DNA from: JALORV01 sp963724365
Lineage (GTDB): Bacteria; Pseudomonadota; Gammaproteobacteria; Burkholderiales; Burkholderiaceae_F
Direction of reading: 5' to 3'
Assembly: GCA_963724365.1 (NCBI GenBank)
Contig: CAVRUR010000011.1
Span: 62,001 to 126,000 of the forward strand
DNA: 64,000 nucleotides
Position numbers and translations under genes: made by a program. The notes below the pieces were generated by a model that did no database searches, was not told the DNA's origin, and saw nothing but the letters and a program-made list of their open reading frames with translations. How positions within the stretch are numbered: the stretch's first letter is position 1; each line of letters starts with the position of its first letter. Positions 33,860 to 42,540 of the stretch are shown piece by piece.

Positions 33860-34839
33860 CTGCGCCGGGCCAACCGAAGGGCGACATCCCGGGCACGCCG
33901 CCGGAAGCCGGCGCTGTCACCGCGCCGACGACTGCTCGATCCGATCCGCGCAGCGCGGCCAGGCAGGCGCACGAGGACCACAAGCTCGAGAAGCGCCTGC
34001 TGCGCCTCGCCGGGCAGGCGATCGGCGACTTCGGCATGATCGAGAACGGCGACAAGGTGATGGTGTGCCTTTCCGGTGGCAAGGACAGCTATAGCCTGCT
34101 CGAACTGCTGCTGACGCTGCGCAGCCGCGCGCCGATCGACTTCGACATCGTGGCCGTCAATCTCGACCAGAAGCAGCCGGGCTTCCCGGCCGACGTGCTG
34201 CCCGAGTACCTGCATCGACGCGGCGTTCCTTTTCGCATCGAAACACAGGACACCTACTCCATCGTCACGCGCATCATTCCCGAGGGCCGCACGATGTGCT
34301 CGCTGTGTTCGCGTCTGCGGCGGGGAGTTCTCTACCGCGTGGCGGGCGAACTCGGCGCCACCAAGATCGCGCTCGGCCACCATCGCGACGACATCCTCGG
34401 GACTTTTTTTCTGAATCTGTTCTATGGCGGCCGCCTGAAGGGCATGTCGCCCAAGCTCGTGTCGGACGACGGTCGCCATGTCGTGATACGTCCGCTCGCC
34501 TACGTGAAGGAAGACGATCTCGCGCACTATGCGCAGGTGCAGGCGTTTCCGATCATTCCCTGCAACCTGTGCGGCTCGCAGCCCAACCTCAAGCGCCAGG
34601 AAGTCAAGCGCATGCTGCAGGAGTGGGAGCGGCGCTTCCCGGGCCGGGTAGAGAATACGTTCAATGCGCTCGCCCGCGTGGTTCCCTCGCATCTGATGGA
34701 TGCGCAGCTCTTCGACTTCGCCACGCTGCGTCCCTCCGGCCAGCAACAGCCGGACGGCGACATCGCGTTTGACGACGACCCGTGCATGTCGGAGTCCGAT
34801 CCGACTGACGGCGTGATCCGCTTCGCCGAAGCCGAGTGA
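33856..34839 (+). CDS. ttcA: tRNA 2-thiocytidine synthetase TtcA
   Basis: A 327-residue PP-loop ATPase that thiolates C32 in tRNA. It has the PP-loop SGGKDSYSLL, the Fe-S cysteine pair CSLCSRLRRG plus CNLCGS, and LGHHRDDILGTFFLNLFYGG. The first 45 residues are a disordered Pro/Ala-rich leader. It overlaps folB and is six bases before the next gene. Confidence 0.95.
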   Translation: MTAPGQPKGDIPGTPPEAGAVTAPTTARSDPRSAARQAHEDHKLEKRLLRLAGQAIGDFGMIENGDKVMVCLSGGKDSYSLLELLLTLRSRAPIDFDIVAVNLDQKQPGFPADVLPEYLHRRGVPFRIETQDTYSIVTRIIPEGRTMCSLCSRLRRGVLYRVAGELGATKIALGHHRDDILGTFFLNLFYGGRLKGMSPKLVSDDGRHVVIRPLAYVKEDDLAHYAQVQAFPIIPCNLCGSQPNLKRQEVKRMLQEWERRFPGRVENTFNALARVVPSHLMDAQLFDFATLRPSGQQQPDGDIAFDDDPCMSESDPTDGVIRFAEAE

Positions 34840-34845
34840 CGCGTC

Positions 34846-36879
34846 ATGGGATGGCGCATCTTCAGGAGGTTCTCGCGGCGGCAAGATGTGGAAACCGAGG
34901 CTCCCGAACTCGATCAGCTGCTGGCCGCGGCGATGCGTGTCCGGGACGCAATCGACCGCGTCGAGTGGGTGCGTGCCGCGCTGCGCTGGATCGAGAAAGA
35001 CCTTGCCGACGCCGCCGACAGCGAAGGCACTGCACGCGCCCACACGCGCATGCGATTCCTGCTGCAGGTGTCCGAACGCGACACGGACGGCGGACGTGCG
35101 GTGCGCGCCGCACTCACCGGGCTGCTGAATGACCTCGATCTTGAGCAGCTGATGGCGGTCGGCGCGATACCCCGGCGCGCGGGCTTCATGACCGAACTCT
35201 ACGAGCGCTGCCTCGCGGCGGTGCTGCCGCAGCCCGACTTCCGCAAGGAGCCTGCGCTGCTGATCGGCGCGCTGCTCGGCGCACGCAGGACCATTGCATG
35301 GATCGACCTGCTGCCCGCCGAGGACGCTCGCCGGGTCGCCCTGCTCTTTGTCGGACCCGAGTCGGCCGCGAAACTGGATCCGCAACTCGGCTCGGCGATG
35401 CTGACGCTGGCTTCCGAAGCCCAGGCCGTCGGCCTTGCGTCCGATATGCGCCGGCGCTTTGCGGACAGCAGCGCGCTTGACAGCCCCTTTGGCCGGTTGG
35501 TCGCCGCCGTGGAGGCTTTCCTGGCCGCTCGCGATGAAACATCTCGCAGCGAGCTGGAACACGTCGTCGACGAAAGCCTGGCGCTGCTGGCGACGCTGCA
35601 TGCCAAGCTGACGGAGACCGGTGTCTCGGTCGATCTCTTCTATCTCAGCGAACGGACACGGGCTCAACTCGTGCGTGTGCAGAGAGTGGCACGCTGGATG
35701 TCCGGAGAGGATCCGCTGCACATCCTGCGCGAGGCGATGAACGCCGTGCGCCGGGACGCGCAGTCGCGCGGCGTCGGTGCGCTGTGGCGCGAGAACATGC
35801 GGCTGCTGTCGCGCCGGATCGCCGAGCGCAATGCCGAGACCGGAGCGCACTACATCGCAGGCACTCGTGCGCAGTACCGACACATGCTGGCGATCAGCGC
35901 CGGCGGCGGCGCGCTGATGGCCATTGCGGTGTATCTGAAGTTCGCGATCACGTCGGCCCACATGCCGCCATTCTGGGAGGGCTTGTTCGCGTCGCTCAAT
36001 TACGCCGGCGTGTTCGTGCTGGTCGCGCTGGCGCACTTCACGGTCGCCACCAAACAGCCTGCCATGACGGCCCCTGCGCTGGCAGCGCGCATGCGTGACC
36101 TCGAACGCCCCGGCCAGGTGGAAGCGCTGGTGAGCGAGAGCGCGGCGCTGGTCCGGTCCCAGGTCGCCTCCGTGTTCGGTAATTTGATGGCGGTGATGCC
36201 GGCCGTGCTCGCCGTCGCCCTGGTCTGGTGGCTCGTCCTCGGCGACGGTCCGATTTCCGACGCCAAGGCGCGCGACGTGCTGCGATCGCACTCGATACTG
36301 GGGCCGTCGTTTCTGTTCGCCGCCTACACCGGCGTGCTGCTGTGGCTCTCGGGGCTCTTTGCCGGGTGGGCGGACAACGCCTTCACCGTGCGCCAGCTGC
36401 ATGCCGCGATTGCGACCAACGCCCGCCGCGTGCACCACCTCGGAGCGGATGGAGCGCGCGAGCGCGCCGACTGGTGGCGCGACAACATCGCCGGACTCGC
36501 CGGCAACATCGGCCTCGGCGTCCTGCTCGGACTGACACCGGTCGTGTTCGCCTTCTTCGGACTGCCGATCGAAGTGCGCCACGTGACGCTGTCAACCGGT
36601 CAGGTGGCGGTTGCGGCATTCTCGCTCGGCCTCGATGCGCTGACGACCGCGCCCTTCTGGATGGCGGTCGCCGGCATCGTCGTCATCGGCGCGCTGAATG
36701 TCGGCGTCAGTTTCGGACTGGCCCTGCGGGTCGCGATGCGTGCGGTCGACATTTCGCCGACCAACCGCGCCAAGGTGTACCGCGCGATCCGCGGACGGCT
36801 CGTCTCGCACCCCGGCGAGTTCCTGTGGCCGCCGCTCGACACGCCCACCGGCGCTGGGCAAGAGCAGGGCTCGCATTGA
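34846..36879 (+). CDS. Gcr-type 'site-specific recombinase' family membrane protein
   Basis: A 677-residue protein of the Gcr/SpecificRecomb family (PF10136) known from Neisseria and Bordetella. The first 330 residues are soluble and helical. Several membrane helices follow between 345 and 640, for example ISAGGGALMAIAVYLKFAI and FVLVALAHFTVATKQPA. FAGWADNAFTVRQLHAAIATN is conserved. No Tyr- or Ser-recombinase catalytic motif is visible, so the historic name is doubtful and a membrane role seems likelier. Confidence 0.82.
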   Translation: MGWRIFRRFSRRQDVETEAPELDQLLAAAMRVRDAIDRVEWVRAALRWIEKDLADAADSEGTARAHTRMRFLLQVSERDTDGGRAVRAALTGLLNDLDLEQLMAVGAIPRRAGFMTELYERCLAAVLPQPDFRKEPALLIGALLGARRTIAWIDLLPAEDARRVALLFVGPESAAKLDPQLGSAMLTLASEAQAVGLASDMRRRFADSSALDSPFGRLVAAVEAFLAARDETSRSELEHVVDESLALLATLHAKLTETGVSVDLFYLSERTRAQLVRVQRVARWMSGEDPLHILREAMNAVRRDAQSRGVGALWRENMRLLSRRIAERNAETGAHYIAGTRAQYRHMLAISAGGGALMAIAVYLKFAITSAHMPPFWEGLFASLNYAGVFVLVALAHFTVATKQPAMTAPALAARMRDLERPGQVEALVSESAALVRSQVASVFGNLMAVMPAVLAVALVWWLVLGDGPISDAKARDVLRSHSILGPSFLFAAYTGVLLWLSGLFAGWADNAFTVRQLHAAIATNARRVHHLGADGARERADWWRDNIAGLAGNIGLGVLLGLTPVVFAFFGLPIEVRHVTLSTGQVAVAAFSLGLDALTTAPFWMAVAGIVVIGALNVGVSFGLALRVAMRAVDISPTNRAKVYRAIRGRLVSHPGEFLWPPLDTPTGAGQEQGSH

Positions 36880-37298
36880 ATTCGGCTGAGCCGCGCGCCG
36901 AGGCGGTTGAACACCGTTCGCGCTGGGTTCGAGCCTTCTTCCTGGCAGCCGGCACCCTGGCCCTGGTGCTCGGTCTCATCGGGATCTTTCTGCCGCTGCT
37001 GCCGACCACTCCGTTCGTGCTGCTGGCCGCCGCCTGCTATGCGCGTGGATCACGCCGCTTTTACGACTGGCTGCTCTCGCAGCGCACGTTCGGACCGATC
37101 ATCCACGAGTGGGAGCGCCACCGCAGCATCCCGTACAAGACCAAGATCACCGCCGTCGCGCTGATGTCGCTGACCCTGGGCACGTCGATCGTGTTCTTCG
37201 TCGAGCCGCTGTGGCTGAAGGGGCTGCTGGCGGTGATGGGCGTCGGGCTGGCTGTGTGGCTCTACCGCATGCCCTCGCGCGACCGCCCGCCGCACTAG
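36876..37298 (+). CDS. DUF454 (YbaN-like) membrane protein
   Basis: A 140-residue protein with FFLAAGTLALVLGLIGIFLP LLPTTPFVLLAAACYARGS, the DUF454 signature, and a C-terminal pair of helices. There is no ATG in frame near the expected start. The TTG at 36876 overlaps the upstream TGA and gives the right length. Function unknown. It ends four bases into a convergent small gene. Confidence 0.82.
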   Translation: MNSAEPRAEAVEHRSRWVRAFFLAAGTLALVLGLIGIFLPLLPTTPFVLLAAACYARGSRRFYDWLLSQRTFGPIIHEWERHRSIPYKTKITAVALMSLTLGTSIVFFVEPLWLKGLLAVMGVGLAVWLYRMPSRDRPPH

Positions 37299-37609
37299 AG
37301 CAGTACAAGCGCAGCCATGACGGCGGCCAGCGCGAGCCAGTAGACCGTGCGCGCACCAGCGAAGGGAGCCGATTCATCGTCGCGCGCCATCGGCGGTGGC
37401 ATCGCCGCGCGATGGGTGGCGGCCGGCTGCAAGCGGCTGCGTGTGGAGTGCCGTGTCACCGGGTATTCGATCAGGGGTCGCGACGGTTGGACGCGCTCGG
37501 TCGGAATGGGTGCCGGCGAGCGCTCGACCAGCATCACCGCCGCCAGGAAGTCCTGCATCGTCACTTCGGCCACGGTCAACGCCATGGAATCGTCGGTCAT
37601 CTCGTACAT
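37295..37609 (-). CDS. Hypothetical tail-anchored small protein
   Basis: A 104-residue ORF, starting MYEMTDDSMALTVAEVTMQD. It is Pro/Arg-rich and polar through residue 85 and ends in a single hydrophobic helix (TVYWLALAAVMAALVLL) at the very C-terminus, so it would be tail-anchored in the inner membrane. I recognise no domain. A start at 37645 is an alternative. It overlaps the DUF454 stop by four bases on the other strand. Confidence 0.5.
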   Translation of the reverse strand: MYEMTDDSMALTVAEVTMQDFLAAVMLVERSPAPIPTERVQPSRPLIEYPVTRHSTRSRLQPAATHRAAMPPPMARDDESAPFAGARTVYWLALAAVMAALVLL

Positions 37610-37757
37610 GTCGGCCCCCGCCCCGGTTCGATGTCCGGCAAGCACCGGACGGGACGCATGATGAAGATGGGGCGCGCCGTCGGCAGCGGCGGCTTCGGCA
37701 GGCCAGATGCGGAAAATTCGACGAACGCGCCGGCGGCCGCACCGGCCGCGCCGGAAC

Positions 37758-38234
37758 TCAGCCCTTGCTGCCCTTGGAAGTCGACAGGAAGTAGGTCAGC
37801 GCGGCAATCACCAGCGCTATGGCCGCGCCCAGGCGCAGCAGGTCGCGCTCGCCGTTCCAGGCGACGACATGGCCGAGGAACAGCACCGCCAGCACGACGA
37901 TGACGACGCCGACCAGCTTGAGCTTCAGGTCGTCGAAGTTGCGGAAGTGCAGCCACTCCGGCAATTCGAGATTGGAGCGGATGAAAAGCTCATAGAAGCC
38001 GAGACTGATCATCAGCAGCACGGTGCCGAGCAGAAACAGATCGACGATCTCGATGAACTCGAGCGCCATCGCCTTCGCACCCTTGCTGCTGATCTCGGCC
38101 TTCTCGATGGCCCGCACGATCACGACAACGGTCTCGGCAAGGCCATAGACATAAAGCGCCAGCGACGCGGCCAGGGCGCCGATCACGGCGGCCACGACCA
38201 GGTAACGGCTGGAGTTGAGTATCAGTCGCAACAT
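37758..38234 (-). CDS. yqhA: YqhA family (UPF0114) membrane protein
   Basis: A 158-residue protein starting MLRLILNSSRYLVVAAVIGA. It has four hydrophobic segments and the family stretch FIEIVDLFLLGTVLLMISLG followed by FYELFI. Function unknown across the family. Start chosen to match the usual N-terminus; the frame opens 30 bases further upstream. The 187 bases upstream hold no gene I can support. Confidence 0.87.
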   Translation of the reverse strand: MLRLILNSSRYLVVAAVIGALAASLALYVYGLAETVVVIVRAIEKAEISSKGAKAMALEFIEIVDLFLLGTVLLMISLGFYELFIRSNLELPEWLHFRNFDDLKLKLVGVVIVVLAVLFLGHVVAWNGERDLLRLGAAIALVIAALTYFLSTSKGSKG

Positions 38235-38422
38235 CGATTGGAGGGGCCAGCACGGCGCCGGCATGGAAGGCTGCCGCAGCTTGCCGTGACCTACAGCGGG
38301 CGGTCAAGTCCAGCGCGCGTCGATCTCGCTGCGACACCATGCGGGCCCGACGCTGCAGGCCCGAAGTCCGCTCGGGTCAACGACCGGCTGACGCAAACGT
38401 GTTCGGGCGCGGCCAACGCGTG

Positions 38423-38956
38423 CTACACGCCAGTACCCTGAATCGGCTCGTCAGAGCAGCAGACCAGGCCTTCGTCGCGCAGTACATCGAGAAATGGGCC
38501 GGGAGAGATCGCAGGACCGAGAGCGACTTCCTGGTACGGATCGCCGCCAGTACCGGCCAGCGGCAACGCGTTGCCCTCCTGCCGATGCCGCAGCAAGAGT
38601 CGTACAAAGAGCGCCCGTTCGCCGGCCGTCAGGTCGGTGCGCAGTCGGCACACGTTGCGGAACTCGACGGTGCCGACGATTTTCTCGACCACGTCGCGCA
38701 GCCACCAGCACTTGCCCGACACCGGCGGATCGAAGTCGCGCAGCAGTTCACGAAACGTTTCCCCGTCGCCGGCCAGCAGGCTGGCGAGCACTGTGCGCGC
38801 GAGCGCCGGGCGGCGCCAGCGCTGAAGCAGATCGGCCAGCGCGCCAGCGCGAGCGGCAAAGTCGGCGGCCGCCAGATCGAGGGCGGCCTCCGGACTCAGC
38901 GCTGACTCAGAAGCCGGGTCGAGCGCACGCTCGATCGCGATCAGCGGAACGTTCAT
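38423..38956 (-). CDS. Hypothetical protein downstream of the lipoprotein gene
   Basis: A 177-residue protein starting MNVPLIAIERALDPASESAL. It is soluble, mostly helical, rich in Leu, Ala and Arg, with three Cys near the C-terminus (GKCWWLRD, RNVCRLRTD, LVCCSDEP). I do not recognise a family. Its start overlaps the lipoprotein stop by four bases, so the two are probably cotranslated. Confidence 0.6.
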   Translation of the reverse strand: MNVPLIAIERALDPASESALSPEAALDLAAADFAARAGALADLLQRWRRPALARTVLASLLAGDGETFRELLRDFDPPVSGKCWWLRDVVEKIVGTVEFRNVCRLRTDLTAGERALFVRLLLRHRQEGNALPLAGTGGDPYQEVALGPAISPGPFLDVLRDEGLVCCSDEPIQGTGV

Positions 38957-40437
38957 CGCGTCGCCCGCAGCGTCCAGTTCGCGCTGGTCGTCGCGTCCTG
39001 CGCCAGCCGACAGGTCCAGCTGCCGACAATCTGGTGTCGCTCCGCCTCGAGCGGCGGCGCCTGGCAGGTCGCCGTCAGGCCGACCACGACCGAGGTCGCG
39101 AACGGTCCGCTGACCGTACCGAATTTGCAGTTGAATGTCAGGGTCGGGACCGCCTGGACGCTGATCTGATAGGTGTTGGCGAGCGGGCTGGAGCCGCCTT
39201 CCGTGGTGATCAGCGAAGTCAGGTTCGGGTCCAGGAACGCCGTGCCGGTCGCCCAATCGCAATCGGGAATCCGCGCGCGAATCGCGGCACTGCCGGTGGC
39301 GATCCCGTACATCGTCTGACCTCTGGCCTCGGCGGCCGGGTCGGGCAGATGAAACACGGCCAGGTTGGCGCTGAATTCGACTTCCGCCGCGGAAGTCGTC
39401 GTCCGCGCGAAGAAGGCGCCCTGGTAGGCGCGGACCGCATCGACGATCGTGACTCCGGCGACGAGAGTGACGGTGCCGCCGTCGCGTGGGTGAAAGTAGC
39501 GGGCGCTGACGTCAACCTGGGTCTGGCTTGAAACTGTAGCGGGCGCCTTGTAGCGCGCACCGGGAACAGGATCCAGCCCTTGCACGGTGCCGACGCTGGC
39601 GTTGCCGCCGGCAATGCCGTTGACGGCCCAGACATCGATCTCGAGGCCCATGAAAGTGGGGGCCAAACACTCGCGCAACAGGGGTGGTGCGTTCGGATTC
39701 GCGGGGTTCGGCGCATCGCCGCAAATGATCACCCGCAGGCTCACCTCCTTGCCGACCCGCACAACCGAGTCCTCGGGCCTGAGCAACAGACCGCTGACGT
39801 TCGCCCAGTCGCTGAAGTGAGTCGTTGCCACGGTCACCGTGCGCTGGGTCGCATCGTGCGTCGGCGCCGGCGAACTCCACGTGCCCTGCGCGGTCTGCGT
39901 CGCCACACGCAGCAGATCGGGCGCGCTGGCACGGGCCTCCGCAGCCGAATATTTGAAAGTCAGCGACACCGGCTGCGCGAAGTTCTGCGCTTCGGGCGTG
40001 AGCCGGTATGCGTGCCCAAGCGCTCCCGGAGCGGTGGCCGTGATCGGCTGGATGCCGATCACGGTATCGGCGGCAAGCGCACCTGCCGGCACGGAGACGG
40101 TCAGACGACCGTCGTCGCTGGTCAGCGTTCCGCCCGTCGGGCCGATTTTCGCGCTGACCGGCAGGCCCTCCGGGATGCCGGCGGCGGTCACTGCGATCGG
40201 CGGCGGGGGCGGTGGAGGAGGAGGAGGCGCCGCCGCGGGGGGCGGTGACGGCGCGGGCGCAGGCGGCGAGCCCGGCGGCGTGGGCGAAGGCGTGGGCGCC
40301 GGCGTCGGCGCGGGCGTGAGCGAGGCTCCAGCCATCGTGCTGTCGTCACTGCCGCCGCAGGCAGCGAACACCAGGGTGGTTGCCGCTGCCGCGAAGAGCA
40401 GCCGTGTCCTGTCGATTCGTTCGTTCCGCTCGGTCAT
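38953..40437 (-). CDS. Lipoprotein with Pro-rich linker and ZU5-like domain
   Basis: A 494-residue protein. The signal ends in the lipobox VFAAC, placing the acylated Cys at 27. A Pro/Ala-rich linker (about 40-80, including a run of ten Pro) leads to a ZU5-like beta domain with IGPTGGTLTSDDGRLTVSVP and PAGALAADTVIGIQPI. The remaining 300 residues look like beta-sandwich repeats with few motifs. It is likely an outer-membrane or periplasm-facing surface protein. It lies 78 bases downstream of a BTAD regulator gene on the same strand. Confidence 0.72.
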   Translation of the reverse strand: MTERNERIDRTRLLFAAAATTLVFAACGGSDDSTMAGASLTPAPTPAPTPSPTPPGSPPAPAPSPPPAAAPPPPPPPPPPIAVTAAGIPEGLPVSAKIGPTGGTLTSDDGRLTVSVPAGALAADTVIGIQPITATAPGALGHAYRLTPEAQNFAQPVSLTFKYSAAEARASAPDLLRVATQTAQGTWSSPAPTHDATQRTVTVATTHFSDWANVSGLLLRPEDSVVRVGKEVSLRVIICGDAPNPANPNAPPLLRECLAPTFMGLEIDVWAVNGIAGGNASVGTVQGLDPVPGARYKAPATVSSQTQVDVSARYFHPRDGGTVTLVAGVTIVDAVRAYQGAFFARTTTSAAEVEFSANLAVFHLPDPAAEARGQTMYGIATGSAAIRARIPDCDWATGTAFLDPNLTSLITTEGGSSPLANTYQISVQAVPTLTFNCKFGTVSGPFATSVVVGLTATCQAPPLEAERHQIVGSWTCRLAQDATTSANWTLRATR

Positions 40438-40515
40438 GTCTGCCTCCGCTCTGTGGACTCGGATGCAGGTGTAGCGGGAACAGCGTTACGGCAGCATCAC
40501 CGCTGGCGATCGCGC

Positions 40516-42528
40516 CTATTCGCGCAGGCTCTCGGCCAGTCGCTGGGTCTGCGCCGAGGGAGCCTGGCCCAGCACGACCGAAAGGCGCTGCCGCAGCGCG
40601 CGATACACCTCGAGCGCAGCGCTCGTCTCGCCGCCATCGCGCAGCAGCACCATCAGGCGCCGGGCGGTTTCCTCATGCAGCGGGTCGATTTCTATCGCCT
40701 GCATGTAAAGCGCGCGAGCTCGCACGGTTTCACCGCCGCGTTCCAGATGTTCGCCCAGCATCGAGGTCAGACGCGCAAAGCGGCTGCGCAGGCGCTGTTG
40801 CGGCGCCAGCACCCAGGCACTCTCGGGTTGATCGGCGAGAAAGTGTCCGGCGTACAAGGCGGCCGCCTCGGCGCCTTCAAATCGACCGCGCGGGCCCTCG
40901 CCGCGCAGCAGGTGCGACTCGGCCGAGACGGCAAGCCGCTCGAACGCGAGCGCATCGACCCAGACGTGCGTCGGATCGAGTCGGACGCTGGCACCGTCGA
41001 ACTCGACCGCGTGTGTGTCCTCGAGCAGCTTGCGCAGTCGGTGCAGCGCAGTACGAAACGCTCCGCGCGCGAGGTCGCCTTCGAGCTCGGGCCAGAGGGT
41101 TGCCGTCAGACGGTCGACGGCAACCGTCAGGCCCGGGCTGCCGGCGAGGTACTGAAGCAACTCCAGGGTCTTGCGCGGAAGCTTGCCGTCGGAAGCCAGC
41201 GGAGCGTCATTGACCGTCAAATGAAAACTGCCGAGCGTCGTGATACGCACGGCACGCGGCCAGGCCGCCGAGTATCCCGGCGGCGTGAGTTTGCGCAGCG
41301 CGATCAGCTTGCGCGCGAAGGACGCAGACTCGATGCCAAGTTGCAGCGCGGCCTCGACCAGGTGTGCGGCCACGTCAGGCACCGGACGGAAGCCGAACCA
41401 TTGCATGCGATCGGCCTCGGCAAACGCCTGCTGCAGCAGACTCGCCGCATGCGTTGCAGGCTCCTTCAACAGCATGGCATAGGCCCGCAGGAACAGGCCG
41501 ATCGATTCCTGCTGGCGCCGCTGTTCGCCGGCGGATTCCGCCGTCACCTTCTCGATGGCCGCGAGTCCCGTCGGTACGTCGCCGCGCCGCGCGCAGGCAT
41601 AGGCATAGGTGGCATAGAGCATTGCGGCGTCGTGAATCGGGTAGCCGCTGCGCTCGACGAGTTCGATCGACGTCTTCGCGTAGTAGAACGCCGGTCCGCT
41701 CTCGGCCGGCCGATGCAGGCATTGGCGAGCCAGCAGGTGATAGCGACGCGCAACGTCGTACAGCCGCGTGGCATCTAGTGTCCTTTCCATCTGCTCGAAC
41801 AACGGCTCGAGGCCGTCGGGACCTTCACGGCCGAGACGAACGAACGCCTCGTCGTGACTCAGCTCGAACAGGACGGACCGCATGTCGAGACGCGAGGCAA
41901 GATCGCGCGCCGTACCCAGCAGCTGCAGACCGCGATCCCCGGGCACCGAGAACGTCAGCGCAGTGCCGACGGCCTGCAACCAGTGCACCTGAGCCGCTGG
42001 ATCGGCCTCGTCATAGCGCGCTATCGCGCGCGCAATCGTCGCTTCGATTGCGGCAATGTGATCCCGGTGGCCATGCGAACGAACCGCCGCCGCCGCGGCA
42101 TACAGGTGAAGCTCGGGTCCGACGGTCTCGGGTTCGGCGAGCGACTCGTCGAGCAATGCGTCGATTCGTTCGGCAAGCTGGCTGCTGCTGACGTTCGAGA
42201 CAGGTTTGATCTGCGCTGCCCAGGACGATCCGATCAGCAGACGCAACTGATGCGCGCGTTCCAGATCGGGCAGTACTCTATCGGCCAGGCCGCTGAAGTC
42301 GGCCTCCAGCCGTCCCCGCCAGCACGCAAAGTCGCGGAAGTCGCGCCGCTGTACATGCATCCACTCGCACATCGCAGCCGCAACGCAAAGACACCCGGCA
42401 CGGTCGCCGGCAGCGTTCATCGCCTCCCATGAGCGCTGCAGTTCTTCAACACAGCGCGGGTCATCGCGCGCGATGCCCGCGTGCGCCCGGGCGTATCGTT
42501 CCCTGGCGTCGACGCGTCCGCGCTGCAC
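40516..42528 (-). CDS. TPR-rich transcriptional regulator with C-terminal BTAD (SARP-like) module
   Basis: A 670-residue protein. The first 400 residues are helical and TPR-like. From about 424 a winged-helix DNA-binding region (ITTLGSFHLTVNDAPL...KTLELLQYLAG) is followed by a bacterial transcriptional activator domain to the end. In AfsR/SARP proteins this module is N-terminal; here it is C-terminal, and no ATPase domain is present. It starts at GTG 42528 with GGAGG 8 bases upstream, 12 bases after the ilvA stop. The target is unknown; the lipoprotein downstream is a candidate. Confidence 0.8.
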   Translation of the reverse strand: MQRGRVDARERYARAHAGIARDDPRCVEELQRSWEAMNAAGDRAGCLCVAAAMCEWMHVQRRDFRDFACWRGRLEADFSGLADRVLPDLERAHQLRLLIGSSWAAQIKPVSNVSSSQLAERIDALLDESLAEPETVGPELHLYAAAAAVRSHGHRDHIAAIEATIARAIARYDEADPAAQVHWLQAVGTALTFSVPGDRGLQLLGTARDLASRLDMRSVLFELSHDEAFVRLGREGPDGLEPLFEQMERTLDATRLYDVARRYHLLARQCLHRPAESGPAFYYAKTSIELVERSGYPIHDAAMLYATYAYACARRGDVPTGLAAIEKVTAESAGEQRRQQESIGLFLRAYAMLLKEPATHAASLLQQAFAEADRMQWFGFRPVPDVAAHLVEAALQLGIESASFARKLIALRKLTPPGYSAAWPRAVRITTLGSFHLTVNDAPLASDGKLPRKTLELLQYLAGSPGLTVAVDRLTATLWPELEGDLARGAFRTALHRLRKLLEDTHAVEFDGASVRLDPTHVWVDALAFERLAVSAESHLLRGEGPRGRFEGAEAAALYAGHFLADQPESAWVLAPQQRLRSRFARLTSMLGEHLERGGETVRARALYMQAIEIDPLHEETARRLMVLLRDGGETSAALEVYRALRQRLSVVLGQAPSAQTQRLAESLRE

Positions 42529-42540
42529 CGCGCGACCTCC

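Noticed and set aside
33802..36582. 926-codon open frame on the minus strand opposite ttcA and the Gcr-type gene
   Set aside because: It is a shadow created by GC-rich third positions of the plus-strand genes. Its translation is low-complexity and rich in His, Gln and Arg, without motifs.
40190..40330. Simple-sequence GGC/GGT-rich tract as a possible repeat array
   Set aside because: It encodes the Pro/Ala-rich linker of the lipoprotein in frame, which explains its composition.
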